This document shows, piece by piece, positions 5,961-12,399 of a stretch of DNA of 13,183 bases. Made by a program: the position numbers and the translations under genes. A model generated the notes under the pieces. That model did not search any database, was not told where the DNA came from, and was given only the letters and a program-made list of their open reading frames with translations. Source of the DNA: an uncultured Eubacteriales bacterium (GTDB lineage Bacteria; Bacillota; Clostridia; Christensenellales; CAG-917); assembly GCA_900551145.1 (NCBI GenBank), contig URUQ01000026.1, forward strand, positions 1-13,183, in the 5' to 3' direction. Position 1 is the stretch's first letter, and every line of letters begins with the position of its first letter.

Positions 5961-8549
5961 ATGGACACCAACAAATTTACCAAGAAAGCGCTTGACGCAA
6001 TCAACAGAGCGCAAAATATAGCCCTCGAAAGGCACAATCAACAACTTTGCAAGGAGCACATCGCATATGCACTTTTGGACGACGACGAGGGGCTTATCCC
6101 CAAACTCGTGACCAAATGCGGTGGCGACGCTCCCGCGCTTTTGCGTGAAATCGAGAAGATTATATCCTCTTTCTCGTCGGTTACCGGTGACGGCGCGGGT
6201 GAAGTGTATTTGAGCCAAGACGCTTCTCTCATGCTTTCGCAAGCGGAGAAAATCGCAAACAAGAACGGCGACGATTACGTGAGTGTGGAACATATTTTCG
6301 AGGCAATTCTCGACAATCCCACTACCGCGCTTAAAAATGCGTTTGCAAAGTGTAAAGTTACGAAAAAAGACTTTATGAACGCACTTTCGCAAGTTAAAAC
6401 CTCGAAAGTGACCAACGACAGCCCCGAAGACACCTACGACGTACTCAACAAATACGGTCACGATATGGTAGAAAGAGCGGCGCGCGGAAAACTCGATCCC
6501 GTCATCGGTCGTGACGACGAGATAAGAAACGTCATTCGTATCCTTTCAAGAAAAACCAAGAACAACCCCGTGCTTATCGGTGAAGCGGGCGTGGGTAAAA
6601 CCGCTATTGCGGAAGGACTTGCGCAACGTATCGTGAGAGGCGACGTTCCCGAAGGTCTTAAAGACAAACACATCTTTGCTCTCGATATGGGCGCGCTTAT
6701 CGCGGGTGCGAAATACAGAGGTGAGTTTGAAGAAAGACTCAAAGCCGTTCTTACCGAAATCAAGAAGCAAAACGGCAGAATGCTTCTCTTCATCGATGAG
6801 ATTCACACCATCGTCGGTGCGGGCAAGACTGAAGGCAGTATGGATGCGGGCAACCTCTTGAAGCCTATGCTCGCAAGGGGTGAACTGCACTGTATCGGCG
6901 CAACTACGCTTGACGAATACCGCAAATATATCGAAAAAGACCCCGCGCTCGAAAGACGTTTCCAACCCGTTATGGTCAACGAACCGACGGTTGAAGACAC
7001 TATCGCAATACTCCGTGGTTTGAAAGAGAGATACGAAATCTTCCACGGCGTGCGTATTCACGACCAAGCACTCGTTGCTGCCGCTACGCTTTCGGACAGA
7101 TACATCACCGATAGATTTTTGCCGGATAAGGCAATCGATCTCGTGGACGAGGCGTGCGCTATGATTCGTACGGAAATCGACAGTATGCCCACCGAAATGG
7201 ACGTCATCAGCCGTAAGATTATGCAACTCGAAATCGAGGAAATGGCTCTTGAAAAGGAGACGGATAAACTGTCAATCGACCGCAGAGAGAGCATAAAGAA
7301 GGAACTTTCCGAACTGCACGACAAATTCAACGAAATGAAGGCGCAGTGGGAAAACGAGAAGAAAGAAATCAACAGCGTGCAAGACACCAAAGCCGAAATC
7401 GACCGTGTAAATCTTCAAATCGAGGAAGCGAAACGCCACAGCGACTACGGCAAAGCGGCGCAATTGCAATACGGAGAACTGCCCGCCCTCACCAAGAAAT
7501 TGGAAGAGGCGGAAAAGAAATCCGCAAACGGCACTTCCCTTCTCCGTGACGAGGTTACCGCAGACGAAATCGCAAAAATCGTTGCAAAGTGGACTGGTAT
7601 CCCGGTAACCAAACTTATGGAAAGCGAGAAAGAAAAACTGCTCCACCTCTCCGACGAACTTCACAAGAGAGTTATCGGTCAAGACGAGGCGGTCAAGGCG
7701 GTAAGCGAAGCGGTTATCCGTTCGCGTGCGGGCATATCGGACGAAAATCGTCCTATCGGCTCGTTCTTGTTCCTCGGTCCTACGGGCGTTGGCAAGACGG
7801 AACTTGCAAAGACGCTTGCTTCCTACCTATTTGACGACGAGCGCAACATCGTGCGTATCGATATGACGGAGTATATGGAAAAATTCAGCGTATCGCGTCT
7901 TATAGGTGCGCCTCCGGGATACGTGGGATACGACGAGGGCGGTCAACTCACCGAAGCCGTGAGAAGAAAACCCTACTCCGTGGTGCTCTTCGACGAAATC
8001 GAAAAGGCACACCCCGACGTATTCAATATCTTGCTCCAAGTGCTTGACGACGGCAGAATCACCGACAGCCAAGGCAGAACGGTCAACTTCAAGAATACCA
8101 TCATCATCTTGACGTCCAACCTCGGTAGCAACGTGATTTTGGACAACATCGACAAGGACGGCAATATCAAAGAAGAGGCAAAAGAGCAAATCGACAAACT
8201 CCTCAAACAAACCTTCCGTCCCGAGTTTCTCAACAGACTCGACGACACGGTGCTCTTCACCCCGCTCACGAGAGAAAACGTGTACAAGATCATCGATATC
8301 TTGCTCAAAAAGCTCTCCGACCGTCTTGAAAAGCAAAATCTCAAACTGGAAGTAACTCAATCCGCAAAAGACCTCATCGTTGACGGCGGATACGACGTAA
8401 CCTTCGGCGCAAGACCGCTCAAGCGTTATATCGAAAGCAACGTCGAGACAAAAGTGGCAAGAGCAATCTTGCAAGGCAATATGGACGAAGGCGATACCAT
8501 AGTTGTGGACGCTCAAAACGGCGAAATCGTAGTCTCGTCCAGAAAATAA
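5961..8549 (+). CDS. clpB: ATP-dependent disaggregase ClpB (862 aa)
   Basis: Hexameric AAA+ chaperone that, with DnaK, DnaJ and GrpE, pulls polypeptides out of aggregates after heat stress in the cytoplasm. The domains are in full-length order: N-domain (about 1-145), first AAA+ module with Walker A GEAGVGKT (207-214), Walker B LLFIDE (275-280), pore-loop Tyr252 in KYRGEF and arginine fingers ERR (331-333); coiled-coil middle domain (about 405-525), which separates ClpB from ClpC and ClpA; second AAA+ module with Walker A GPTGVGKT (606-613), Walker B VVLFDE (674-679), pore-loop Tyr654 in GYVGY and sensor-2 GARPLKR (816-822). The length matches ClpB. AAGGAGG at 5946-5952 fixes the ATG. It is a single-gene unit with a consensus promoter, a CIRCE operator and a terminator at 8577. 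Confidence 0.97.
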   Translation: MDTNKFTKKALDAINRAQNIALERHNQQLCKEHIAYALLDDDEGLIPKLVTKCGGDAPALLREIEKIISSFSSVTGDGAGEVYLSQDASLMLSQAEKIANKNGDDYVSVEHIFEAILDNPTTALKNAFAKCKVTKKDFMNALSQVKTSKVTNDSPEDTYDVLNKYGHDMVERAARGKLDPVIGRDDEIRNVIRILSRKTKNNPVLIGEAGVGKTAIAEGLAQRIVRGDVPEGLKDKHIFALDMGALIAGAKYRGEFEERLKAVLTEIKKQNGRMLLFIDEIHTIVGAGKTEGSMDAGNLLKPMLARGELHCIGATTLDEYRKYIEKDPALERRFQPVMVNEPTVEDTIAILRGLKERYEIFHGVRIHDQALVAAATLSDRYITDRFLPDKAIDLVDEACAMIRTEIDSMPTEMDVISRKIMQLEIEEMALEKETDKLSIDRRESIKKELSELHDKFNEMKAQWENEKKEINSVQDTKAEIDRVNLQIEEAKRHSDYGKAAQLQYGELPALTKKLEEAEKKSANGTSLLRDEVTADEIAKIVAKWTGIPVTKLMESEKEKLLHLSDELHKRVIGQDEAVKAVSEAVIRSRAGISDENRPIGSFLFLGPTGVGKTELAKTLASYLFDDERNIVRIDMTEYMEKFSVSRLIGAPPGYVGYDEGGQLTEAVRRKPYSVVLFDEIEKAHPDVFNILLQVLDDGRITDSQGRTVNFKNTIIILTSNLGSNVILDNIDKDGNIKEEAKEQIDKLLKQTFRPEFLNRLDDTVLFTPLTRENVYKIIDILLKKLSDRLEKQNLKLEVTQSAKDLIVDGGYDVTFGARPLKRYIESNVETKVARAILQGNMDEGDTIVVDAQNGEIVVSSRK

Positions 8550-8576
8550 AAGACAACCAATTCTCCCCTTTTCTAT

Positions 8577-8613
8577 AAAAAGAAGCGACGGATTTTATCC
8601 GCCGTTTCTTTTT
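8577..8613. terminator. Bidirectional terminator after clpB
   Basis: A 17-bp stem (8577-8593 with 8597-8613, loop TTT) with one G-T pair and one mismatch. It begins with five A and ends with five T, so it gives a U-tract on either strand. It ends clpB and could also stop minus-strand transcription coming from the sulfatase-maturase gene. Confidence 0.88.
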
Positions 8614-8655
8614 ACATTGCGCCGAATGCTAAACACGTTGCCCAAACGGCATAAC

Positions 8656-8693
8656 AATAAAGGGACTGCAACAACAATTGCAGTCCCTTTATT
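8656..8693. terminator. Perfect 16-bp hairpin, probable terminator
   Basis: AATAAAGGGACTGCAA (8656-8671), loop CAACAA, and its exact inverse (8678-8693). GGGACTGCAA stems flanked by A and T runs are a common terminator form in Firmicutes. The T-rich tail is modest on both strands. It is the core of the larger inverted repeat. Confidence 0.65.
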
Positions 8694-8765
8694 ATACTTG
8701 TTTTCGCAACAAATGCGTTTGCTATCGTCTCCGTAATGCCGTTTGAGCAAAGTGCGCCTAAATAT

Positions 8766-8797
8766 GTGTCAAGTTATCTCAAAGAGATAAGTGACAC
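8766..8797 (-). terminator. Hairpin downstream of the maturase gene, possible terminator
   Basis: GTGTCA (8766-8771) pairs with TGACAC (8792-8797) and TTATCTC (8774-8780) with GAGATAA (8784-8790), loop AAA. It lies 23-54 bp past the stop of the minus-strand gene. The following minus-strand sequence (ATATTT) is only weakly T-rich. It shares two bases with the right arm of the larger inverted repeat, so the two folds compete. Confidence 0.45.
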
Positions 8798-8819
8798 GTG
8801 TTTAGCATTCGACGCAATA

Positions 8820-9941
8820 TCAGCGCATACGCTTCAAATATGGCAACGCAAGCGGGAAAAACTTTTTGTAGGCGGCGCATTTGTCGATGTCGATACGCTC
8901 GCGCTTGCAACCGTTTTTGCACATCGCAAAATAACCGCACTGCTTGCACTTGTCCTCTACTATCATACTCTCTTTGATAAACTTGACGGCAATCGGGTGC
9001 TTGGACAACTCGAAAAAGTCGGTGTCCTTGATATTGCCCATATCGTAGCAGTCTATGCAATAAAAGTCGCACGGATAGACCTCTCCGTCGCCTTCGATGA
9101 CGAATTGGTGGCAACAATGCCCTTCCATACCGCATTGCTCGGCATTTTCAAAATGCGCAAGGCGCACGAAATTGTCAAACTGGCGTACAGACGTATAATT
9201 GCCCCTTGCGAAATCCTTGGCATAATGCGCAAAGCACTTTTGCAAGAACTCGAAATAATCCTCGCTCGACATAGAATAGTTTTCGCTCTCGCTCGGAAAA
9301 GGCTCGGCATACGTTGCGGTGGATATAGGTTGTCCGTTCTCGTCAAGTCGAAGAGGTTTGAGCATAGGGATAAACTGCAAATGCTTGAACCCTTGCTTTT
9401 TAAAAAAGGCGTATATATCGTCTATCCTATTTGCCACTTGCTTGGTAAGCACCGTGAGAATGTTGAATTCCACACCGTATTTTTGCAATAATTTTGCACT
9501 TTGCAATACCCGCTCGAAAGTCGGTTGTCCGTCTGCGCCGATACGAAGGCGGTTTGCCTCTTCGTCACCGTCAAGCGAAAGTCCGATAAGATATCCGCCT
9601 CGTTTGAATATAGAGCACCACTCTTCGTCAATGAGCGTTCCGTTGGTCTGCACCCCGATATGCACGGGCGCACGACGAACGTTGAGTTCGCGCACGATTT
9701 GATGAAGTTTGACAAAAAACTCCTTGCCCGCAATCAACGGTTCTCCGCCTTGAAATGACAACATAACGTGGTCGTTTCCCGCAAAATCAAACGCTTTTTT
9801 GAGGACCTCACGCAAGGTATCTTCGCTCATAATTCCGCGCGAAGGCATCTCGCGACATTCCGACAGCGAGTGATAGAAACAATATTTGCATCGCAAATTG
9901 CAATTTGACGACGCGGGTTTTAGCATTATGCTTATGTTCAT
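8820..9941 (-). CDS. Radical SAM/SPASM anaerobic sulfatase-maturating enzyme (373 aa)
   Basis: Likely converts an active-site Cys or Ser of sulfatases to formylglycine using S-adenosylmethionine and iron-sulfur clusters. Numbering from ATG 9941, the radical-SAM cluster motif is C14-x3-C18-x2-C21 (CNLRCKYC), close to the positions in the Clostridium perfringens enzyme. GGEP at 65-68 binds SAM. The C-terminal SPASM domain has Cys270, Cys276, Cys277, a G-x4-C ending at Cys291, Cys295 and Cys298, then C332-x2-C335-x5-C341-x3-C345 and Cys355, enough for two auxiliary clusters. The frame stays open to 10037, but those extra 32 codons are translated hairpin repeat, so they are excluded. There is no Shine-Dalgarno before 9941; the repeat array ends five bases upstream. 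No sulfatase gene lies in the window, so a related SPASM peptide-modifying role is not ruled out. Confidence 0.87.
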   Translation of the reverse strand: MNISIMLKPASSNCNLRCKYCFYHSLSECREMPSRGIMSEDTLREVLKKAFDFAGNDHVMLSFQGGEPLIAGKEFFVKLHQIVRELNVRRAPVHIGVQTNGTLIDEEWCSIFKRGGYLIGLSLDGDEEANRLRIGADGQPTFERVLQSAKLLQKYGVEFNILTVLTKQVANRIDDIYAFFKKQGFKHLQFIPMLKPLRLDENGQPISTATYAEPFPSESENYSMSSEDYFEFLQKCFAHYAKDFARGNYTSVRQFDNFVRLAHFENAEQCGMEGHCCHQFVIEGDGEVYPCDFYCIDCYDMGNIKDTDFFELSKHPIAVKFIKESMIVEDKCKQCGYFAMCKNGCKRERIDIDKCAAYKKFFPLALPYLKRMR

Positions 9942-9946
9942 AAATG

Positions 9947-10036
9947 AGTGATATTGCGACTTCGTCGCAGTGATATTCTCGCTATGCGAGAGTGATATTT
10001 GTGCTACGCGCAAGTGATATTTGCGCCATAGGTGCA
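9947..10036 (+). repeat. Array of AGTGATATT spacers with variable 3-nt-loop hairpins
   Basis: AGTGATATT is exact at 9947, 9969, 9991 and 10013, a strict 22-bp period. Each spacer is followed by a hairpin with a different stem: GCGAC/GTCGC (loop TTC), CTCGC/GCGAG (loop TAT), TGTGC/GCGCA (loop TAC, one G-T pair) and TGCGCC/GGTGCA (loop ATA, one G-T pair). The flanking T and A extend every stem by at least one pair. Stem sequence changes while pairing is kept, so structure rather than sequence looks conserved. A further copy starts at 13159. Confidence 0.93.
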
Positions 10037-10038
10037 AG

Positions 10039-10113
10039 TTGTGGATTATTTAAAATTTCGCTATACCGCTTGATTGGTGTGTGCGGCTACGGCGCATTTA
10101 TTTGTGGATTATT
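10039..10113 (+). repeat. TTGTGGATTATT direct repeats flanking dispersed repeat copy 2
   Basis: TTGTGGATTATT occurs at 10039-10050 and 10102-10113. Between them, 10057-10078 matches 119-140 at 20 of 22 bases and is followed by a hairpin TGCG (10082-10085) with CGCA (10093-10096) and an inner C-G pair closing loop TAC. Each TTGTGGATTATT directly or closely follows a hairpin, so it may be another constant spacer of the same modular family. Confidence 0.65.
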
Positions 10114-10116
10114 ACA

Positions 10117-10398
10117 TTCGGGTGTGGGTGTCCCACCCAAACGTCATTGCGAGCGTATGCGTGGCAATCTAGCCGTAGGCGCATTTCGCTACGCTGGATT
10201 CCCACGGTCACTTCGTTCCCACAGTGATTGTGCGCTGATAGCGCAAGCCTATGACTTTTTTTGCATAAATGCAAATTCAATCACTTCAAAAATATCGTCG
10301 TTCGGAAACCCTTGCAAGCAAGTTTTCTCACTCGACATTGGCGCAATGACATATGGAATATTCCATAGCATTCTTCGTTCGGGTGTGGGTGTCCCACC
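10117..10398 (+). mobile_element. Composite MITE-like element between 21-bp direct repeats
   Basis: An exact 21-bp direct repeat (10117-10137 and 10378-10398, starting TTCGGGTGTGGG) contains the small hairpin GTGGG-TGT-CCCAC. Between the copies, GTCATTGCG (10143-10151) is inverted as CGCAATGAC (10342-10350), bounding 208 bp. Inside are a stem AATCTAGC...CTGGATT with CGTAG/CTACG, an AGTGATTG-plus-hairpin unit (10223-10245, stem TGCGCT/AGCGCA, loop GAT), and GTGATTG/CAATCAC inverted pairs. GTCATTGCGAG sequences are recurrent intergenic repeats in many bacterial genomes. There is no transposase, so any mobility would be in trans. Confidence 0.6.
10352..10367. repeat. Perfect 16-bp palindrome containing GGAATATTCC
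   Basis: TATGGAAT followed by its inverse ATTCCATA. The core GGAATATTCC also occurs at 856-865. Both copies sit on the same side of a 32-bp heptamer array when the arrays are aligned in the same orientation. Confidence 0.75.
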
Positions 10399-10401
10399 AT
10401 C

Positions 10402-10433
10402 AATTATTAATTAATAATTATTAATTATTAATT
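10402..10433 (-). repeat. 32-bp heptamer array, second copy
   Basis: Read on the minus strand it is AATTAAT, AATTAAT, AATTATT, AATTAAT, AATT: the same length and period as 822-853 with one heptamer altered. It overlaps the last codons and the stop codon of the peptidase gene (stop 10421-10423). Confidence 0.85.
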
Positions 10434-11362
10434 TCTTCTTCCTCGTCGTATATCACGTCATAAGTCGTTGTTGCGGTTACGGCGTTTTGAATGGCTCGCT
10501 GTGTTGCACGGACGACTGCCGATTGGAGCACGGCAAGATTTGCCACGGGGCGTTTTCCGCTTGCCATACAGAACATAGTGTCTCCGTCGTACATCGTATG
10601 CACGGGGCGGATTGCCCTTGCAAGTCCGTTGTGGGATATGCTTGCAAGCCTGTTGACGTCTACCTTGTCGAGTTTTGCATCGGTGAGAATACAACCTATC
10701 GTGGTGTTGGTGCCAAAAGCAAGTTTGAGCACGTCACCTTCCGCAAGGCATTTTTCGGTGTCGATAAACTCTCCGTTTTTGCCTTTTGCGCCCGCAATGA
10801 TTTTGCCCTCGTCGTCTACGACATCACCCATTGCGTTGACTGCAACTATTGCCGTAACGGTAACACCCAAAGCCTTTTCCGTTGCCGCGCCGATACCGCT
10901 TTTACACGCGTTTTTGATACCGCGGATTTTGCCGACAGTTGCGCCTCTTCCCGCACCGATATTGCCGAAAACGGTGGTTTTTGAAGCGTTTTGACACGCT
11001 TTAAGTCCGTATTCTGCGGTTGGATAGTGATATTCCTTTTGATTGAGGTCGTACAAAACCGCACCGCATACGATAGGCACGATTTTGCCAAGGCTCTTGT
11101 ATCCCACGCCTTTTTGACGCAAGTATTCCATAACTCCGCACGTCGAGGCAAGCCCGTACGCCGAGCCTCCCGAAAGCACGATTGCGTTGACTTTTTGCAT
11201 CATTTTTTCGTTGTGCAAAAGGTCGGTTTCTCTCGTGCCGGGTGCGCCTCCGCGACAGTCCACACCGCCTGTTGCTCCGCTCTCGGAAAGGATGACGGTT
11301 ACGCCCGTATACTCGTCGTCGCAATGACCTATTTTAAAACCCGAAGGTATCCTAACTTCCAT
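10421..11362 (-). CDS. P1-family (S58, DmpA-like) self-processing aminopeptidase/hydrolase (313 aa)
   Basis: A member of the DmpA/BapA/NylC fold, whose precursors cleave themselves to expose an N-terminal nucleophile and then hydrolyse amide or ester bonds of small peptides or oligomers. Seen in the sequence: the conserved start region RIPSGFKIGH, the glycine-rich GGAPGTRETDLL (38-49), IVLSGGSAYGL (61-71) and GNIGAGRGATVGK (133-145). The predicted cleavage site is Asn219|Thr220 in FGTNTTIGCILTDA, as in NylC. There is no signal peptide, so it is probably cytoplasmic. AGGTGA sits just before ATG 11362. It begins 14 bp after the lipase-like gene and is probably cotranscribed from the promoter at 12338-12366. 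The acidic tail EEEEINN and the stop codon are partly made by the heptamer array, so the original C-terminus may have been altered. The natural substrate is unknown. Confidence 0.88.
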   Translation of the reverse strand: MEVRIPSGFKIGHCDDEYTGVTVILSESGATGGVDCRGGAPGTRETDLLHNEKMMQKVNAIVLSGGSAYGLASTCGVMEYLRQKGVGYKSLGKIVPIVCGAVLYDLNQKEYHYPTAEYGLKACQNASKTTVFGNIGAGRGATVGKIRGIKNACKSGIGAATEKALGVTVTAIVAVNAMGDVVDDEGKIIAGAKGKNGEFIDTEKCLAEGDVLKLAFGTNTTIGCILTDAKLDKVDVNRLASISHNGLARAIRPVHTMYDGDTMFCMASGKRPVANLAVLQSAVVRATQRAIQNAVTATTTYDVIYDEEEEINN

Positions 11363-11376
11363 ATCTCACCTATATT

Positions 11377-12300
11377 TTATACCAAGTCATCTATGCTCGT
11401 TTGTTGATAGATGATGAATTTGTCAAAGAAATCCGCAACGTCTTTTTGCATTTGCGCACCGCACCAATCGTAAAACACCTCGTGTCTTGCGCCTTTATAA
11501 AGGTGCAATTCCGTCGTGATACCGTTGGCTCTATAAAACTTGTCGAGTTTCTTGACGCCTTTACCCATATTGCCCACGGGGTCTGCGTCACCCGAGAAAA
11601 GACCGATGACGGTTGCGGGATTGAGTTTCGCGCGCGCTTTTTTGCCATAGAGTTTGGACGTTTCTTTCATCATATAGTAGTCAAAGCCGACGCTCATATT
11701 TTGGTGCGCAAGTCTGTCTGCCATAACTTGTTCGCGCCTTTGCTTGACGCTGTTTGACCATTGCAATTTTCCGCTGTCACCTTTATAGTGTTGCATATTG
11801 TCGCTCACTAGGTTGACGATGCGAGGACGCCAGTTGCGCGCCACGAGGAATACGGGAGCAACCGCGATTTTACCGAACGTGAACAAGCCTCTCATATAGC
11901 CCGAACCGATAAGCGCAATGGCTTTTATGTCCGTGCCTTGCTGTGCAAACGCTTGCGAGAGAAAACTGCCGTAGCTGTGTCCCATAAGAAAAACGGGCAA
12001 GTCGTACTTGCTTTTGAGCCACTCGCGGAAGAACAACTCGTCTTGCAACGTTTTTTTGAAGATATTGCCGGGGTGTTTGCCTCTGTTTTCGTCCGTCTCG
12101 GTGAGTCCGTGCGCGCGGTGGTCGTCTCCGAATACGATATAACCTCTTGAATTGAGGTATCTTGCAAATTCGTCGTATCTGCCCGCATATTCGCTCATAC
12201 CGTGCACGAGTTGAATAACACCCTTGGGATTGTCAACTTCATCCCATAGTCTGCAATAAATCTCGGTGTTGTCAAAACTTTTGAGTTTGAACTCCTTCAT
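11377..12300 (-). CDS. Alpha/beta hydrolase, monoacylglycerol lipase / lysophospholipase-like (307 aa)
   Basis: A serine hydrolase of the Hydrolase_4 (PldB, monoglyceride lipase) type, expected to release fatty acid from monoacylglycerol or lysophospholipid in the cytoplasm or at the membrane. The oxyanion-hole motif is VHGMSEYAGRY (33-43), the nucleophile Ser109 is in GHSYGS (107-112), the probable acid is Asp240 in SGDADPVG (236-243) and the base is His273 in GARHEV (270-275). There is no signal peptide. The reading frame stays open to 12723, but that part lies antisense to the thiamine pyrophosphokinase gene and upstream of the promoter, so I chose ATG 12300, which has GAGGA nearby. First gene of a two-gene operon with the P1-family peptidase. 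Other esterase substrates are possible. Confidence 0.88.
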   Translation of the reverse strand: MKEFKLKSFDNTEIYCRLWDEVDNPKGVIQLVHGMSEYAGRYDEFARYLNSRGYIVFGDDHRAHGLTETDENRGKHPGNIFKKTLQDELFFREWLKSKYDLPVFLMGHSYGSFLSQAFAQQGTDIKAIALIGSGYMRGLFTFGKIAVAPVFLVARNWRPRIVNLVSDNMQHYKGDSGKLQWSNSVKQRREQVMADRLAHQNMSVGFDYYMMKETSKLYGKKARAKLNPATVIGLFSGDADPVGNMGKGVKKLDKFYRANGITTELHLYKGARHEVFYDWCGAQMQKDVADFFDKFIIYQQTSIDDLV

Positions 12301-12337
12301 TGCCTTGTCCTCGCGTAAAATATTGAGATAATAATAT

Positions 12338-12366
12338 ATTATAAACGGAAAAATATAACTTTTCAA
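12338..12366 (-). promoter_or_regulatory. Sigma-A promoter of the lipase-peptidase operon
   Basis: On the minus strand TTGAAA (12366-12361), a 17-bp spacer and TATAAT (12343-12338). The predicted start is near 12331, leaving a leader of about 30 nt before ATG 12300. It lies 19 bp from the -10 of the divergent promoter. Confidence 0.82.
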
Positions 12367-12384
12367 TACGAAATGCGGAATTTG

Positions 12385-12393
12385 TGATATAAT
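12385..12393 (+). promoter_or_regulatory. Extended -10 promoter of thiamine pyrophosphokinase
   Basis: TGA followed by a perfect TATAAT (12388-12393), with no recognisable -35 at 16-18 bp. Six bases separate the -10 from ATG 12400, so the predicted start is the A of the start codon and the message would be leaderless. Confidence 0.7.
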
Positions 12394-12399
12394 GTGCTT

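Larger units (their letters stand above)
8617..8817. repeat. 201-bp nested inverted repeat between clpB and the maturase gene
   Basis: The left arm 8617-8638 matches the inverted right arm 8796-8817 at 21 of 22 bases. The contiguous next segment 8639-8652 matches the inverse of 8736-8749 at 13 of 14. The centre is a perfect 16-bp hairpin (8656-8693). The right side carries a 46-bp stretch (8750-8795), with no counterpart on the left, that has its own hairpin. The right arm ends two bases from the stop codon of the maturase gene (8820). The layout resembles the element at 888-1037, although the sequences differ. Confidence 0.8.
9942..10420. other. Repeat-filled intergenic region, no gene
   Basis: About 480 bp between the 5' end of the maturase gene and the 3' end of the peptidase gene. 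It is made almost entirely of the hairpin array, a dispersed repeat, a composite element and a heptamer array, each listed separately. Short open frames across it (for example minus strand 10098-10280) are translations of palindromic repeats and are not genes. Confidence 0.8.

Noticed and set aside
8736..9491. 251-codon plus-strand frame over the maturase gene
   Set aside because: It is antisense to a gene with complete radical SAM and SPASM motifs and shows no domain features of its own.
9947..10036. CRISPR array
   Set aside because: The repeat is only 9 bp and the variable segments are 13-15-bp palindromes, not unrelated spacers; there are no cas genes.
9942..10037. 32-residue N-terminal extension of the radical SAM protein
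   Set aside because: It is translated AGTGATATT hairpin repeat; starting at 9941 puts the cluster cysteines where the family has them.
10098..10280. 60-codon minus-strand frame ending in the composite repeat
   Set aside because: It is a translation of GTCATTGCG and GGTGTGGG repeat DNA, a common false gene call.
12361..12399. TPP riboswitch before the thiamine kinase
   Set aside because: The predicted transcription start is at the start codon, and the space between the divergent genes is too short and lacks riboswitch-like pairing.
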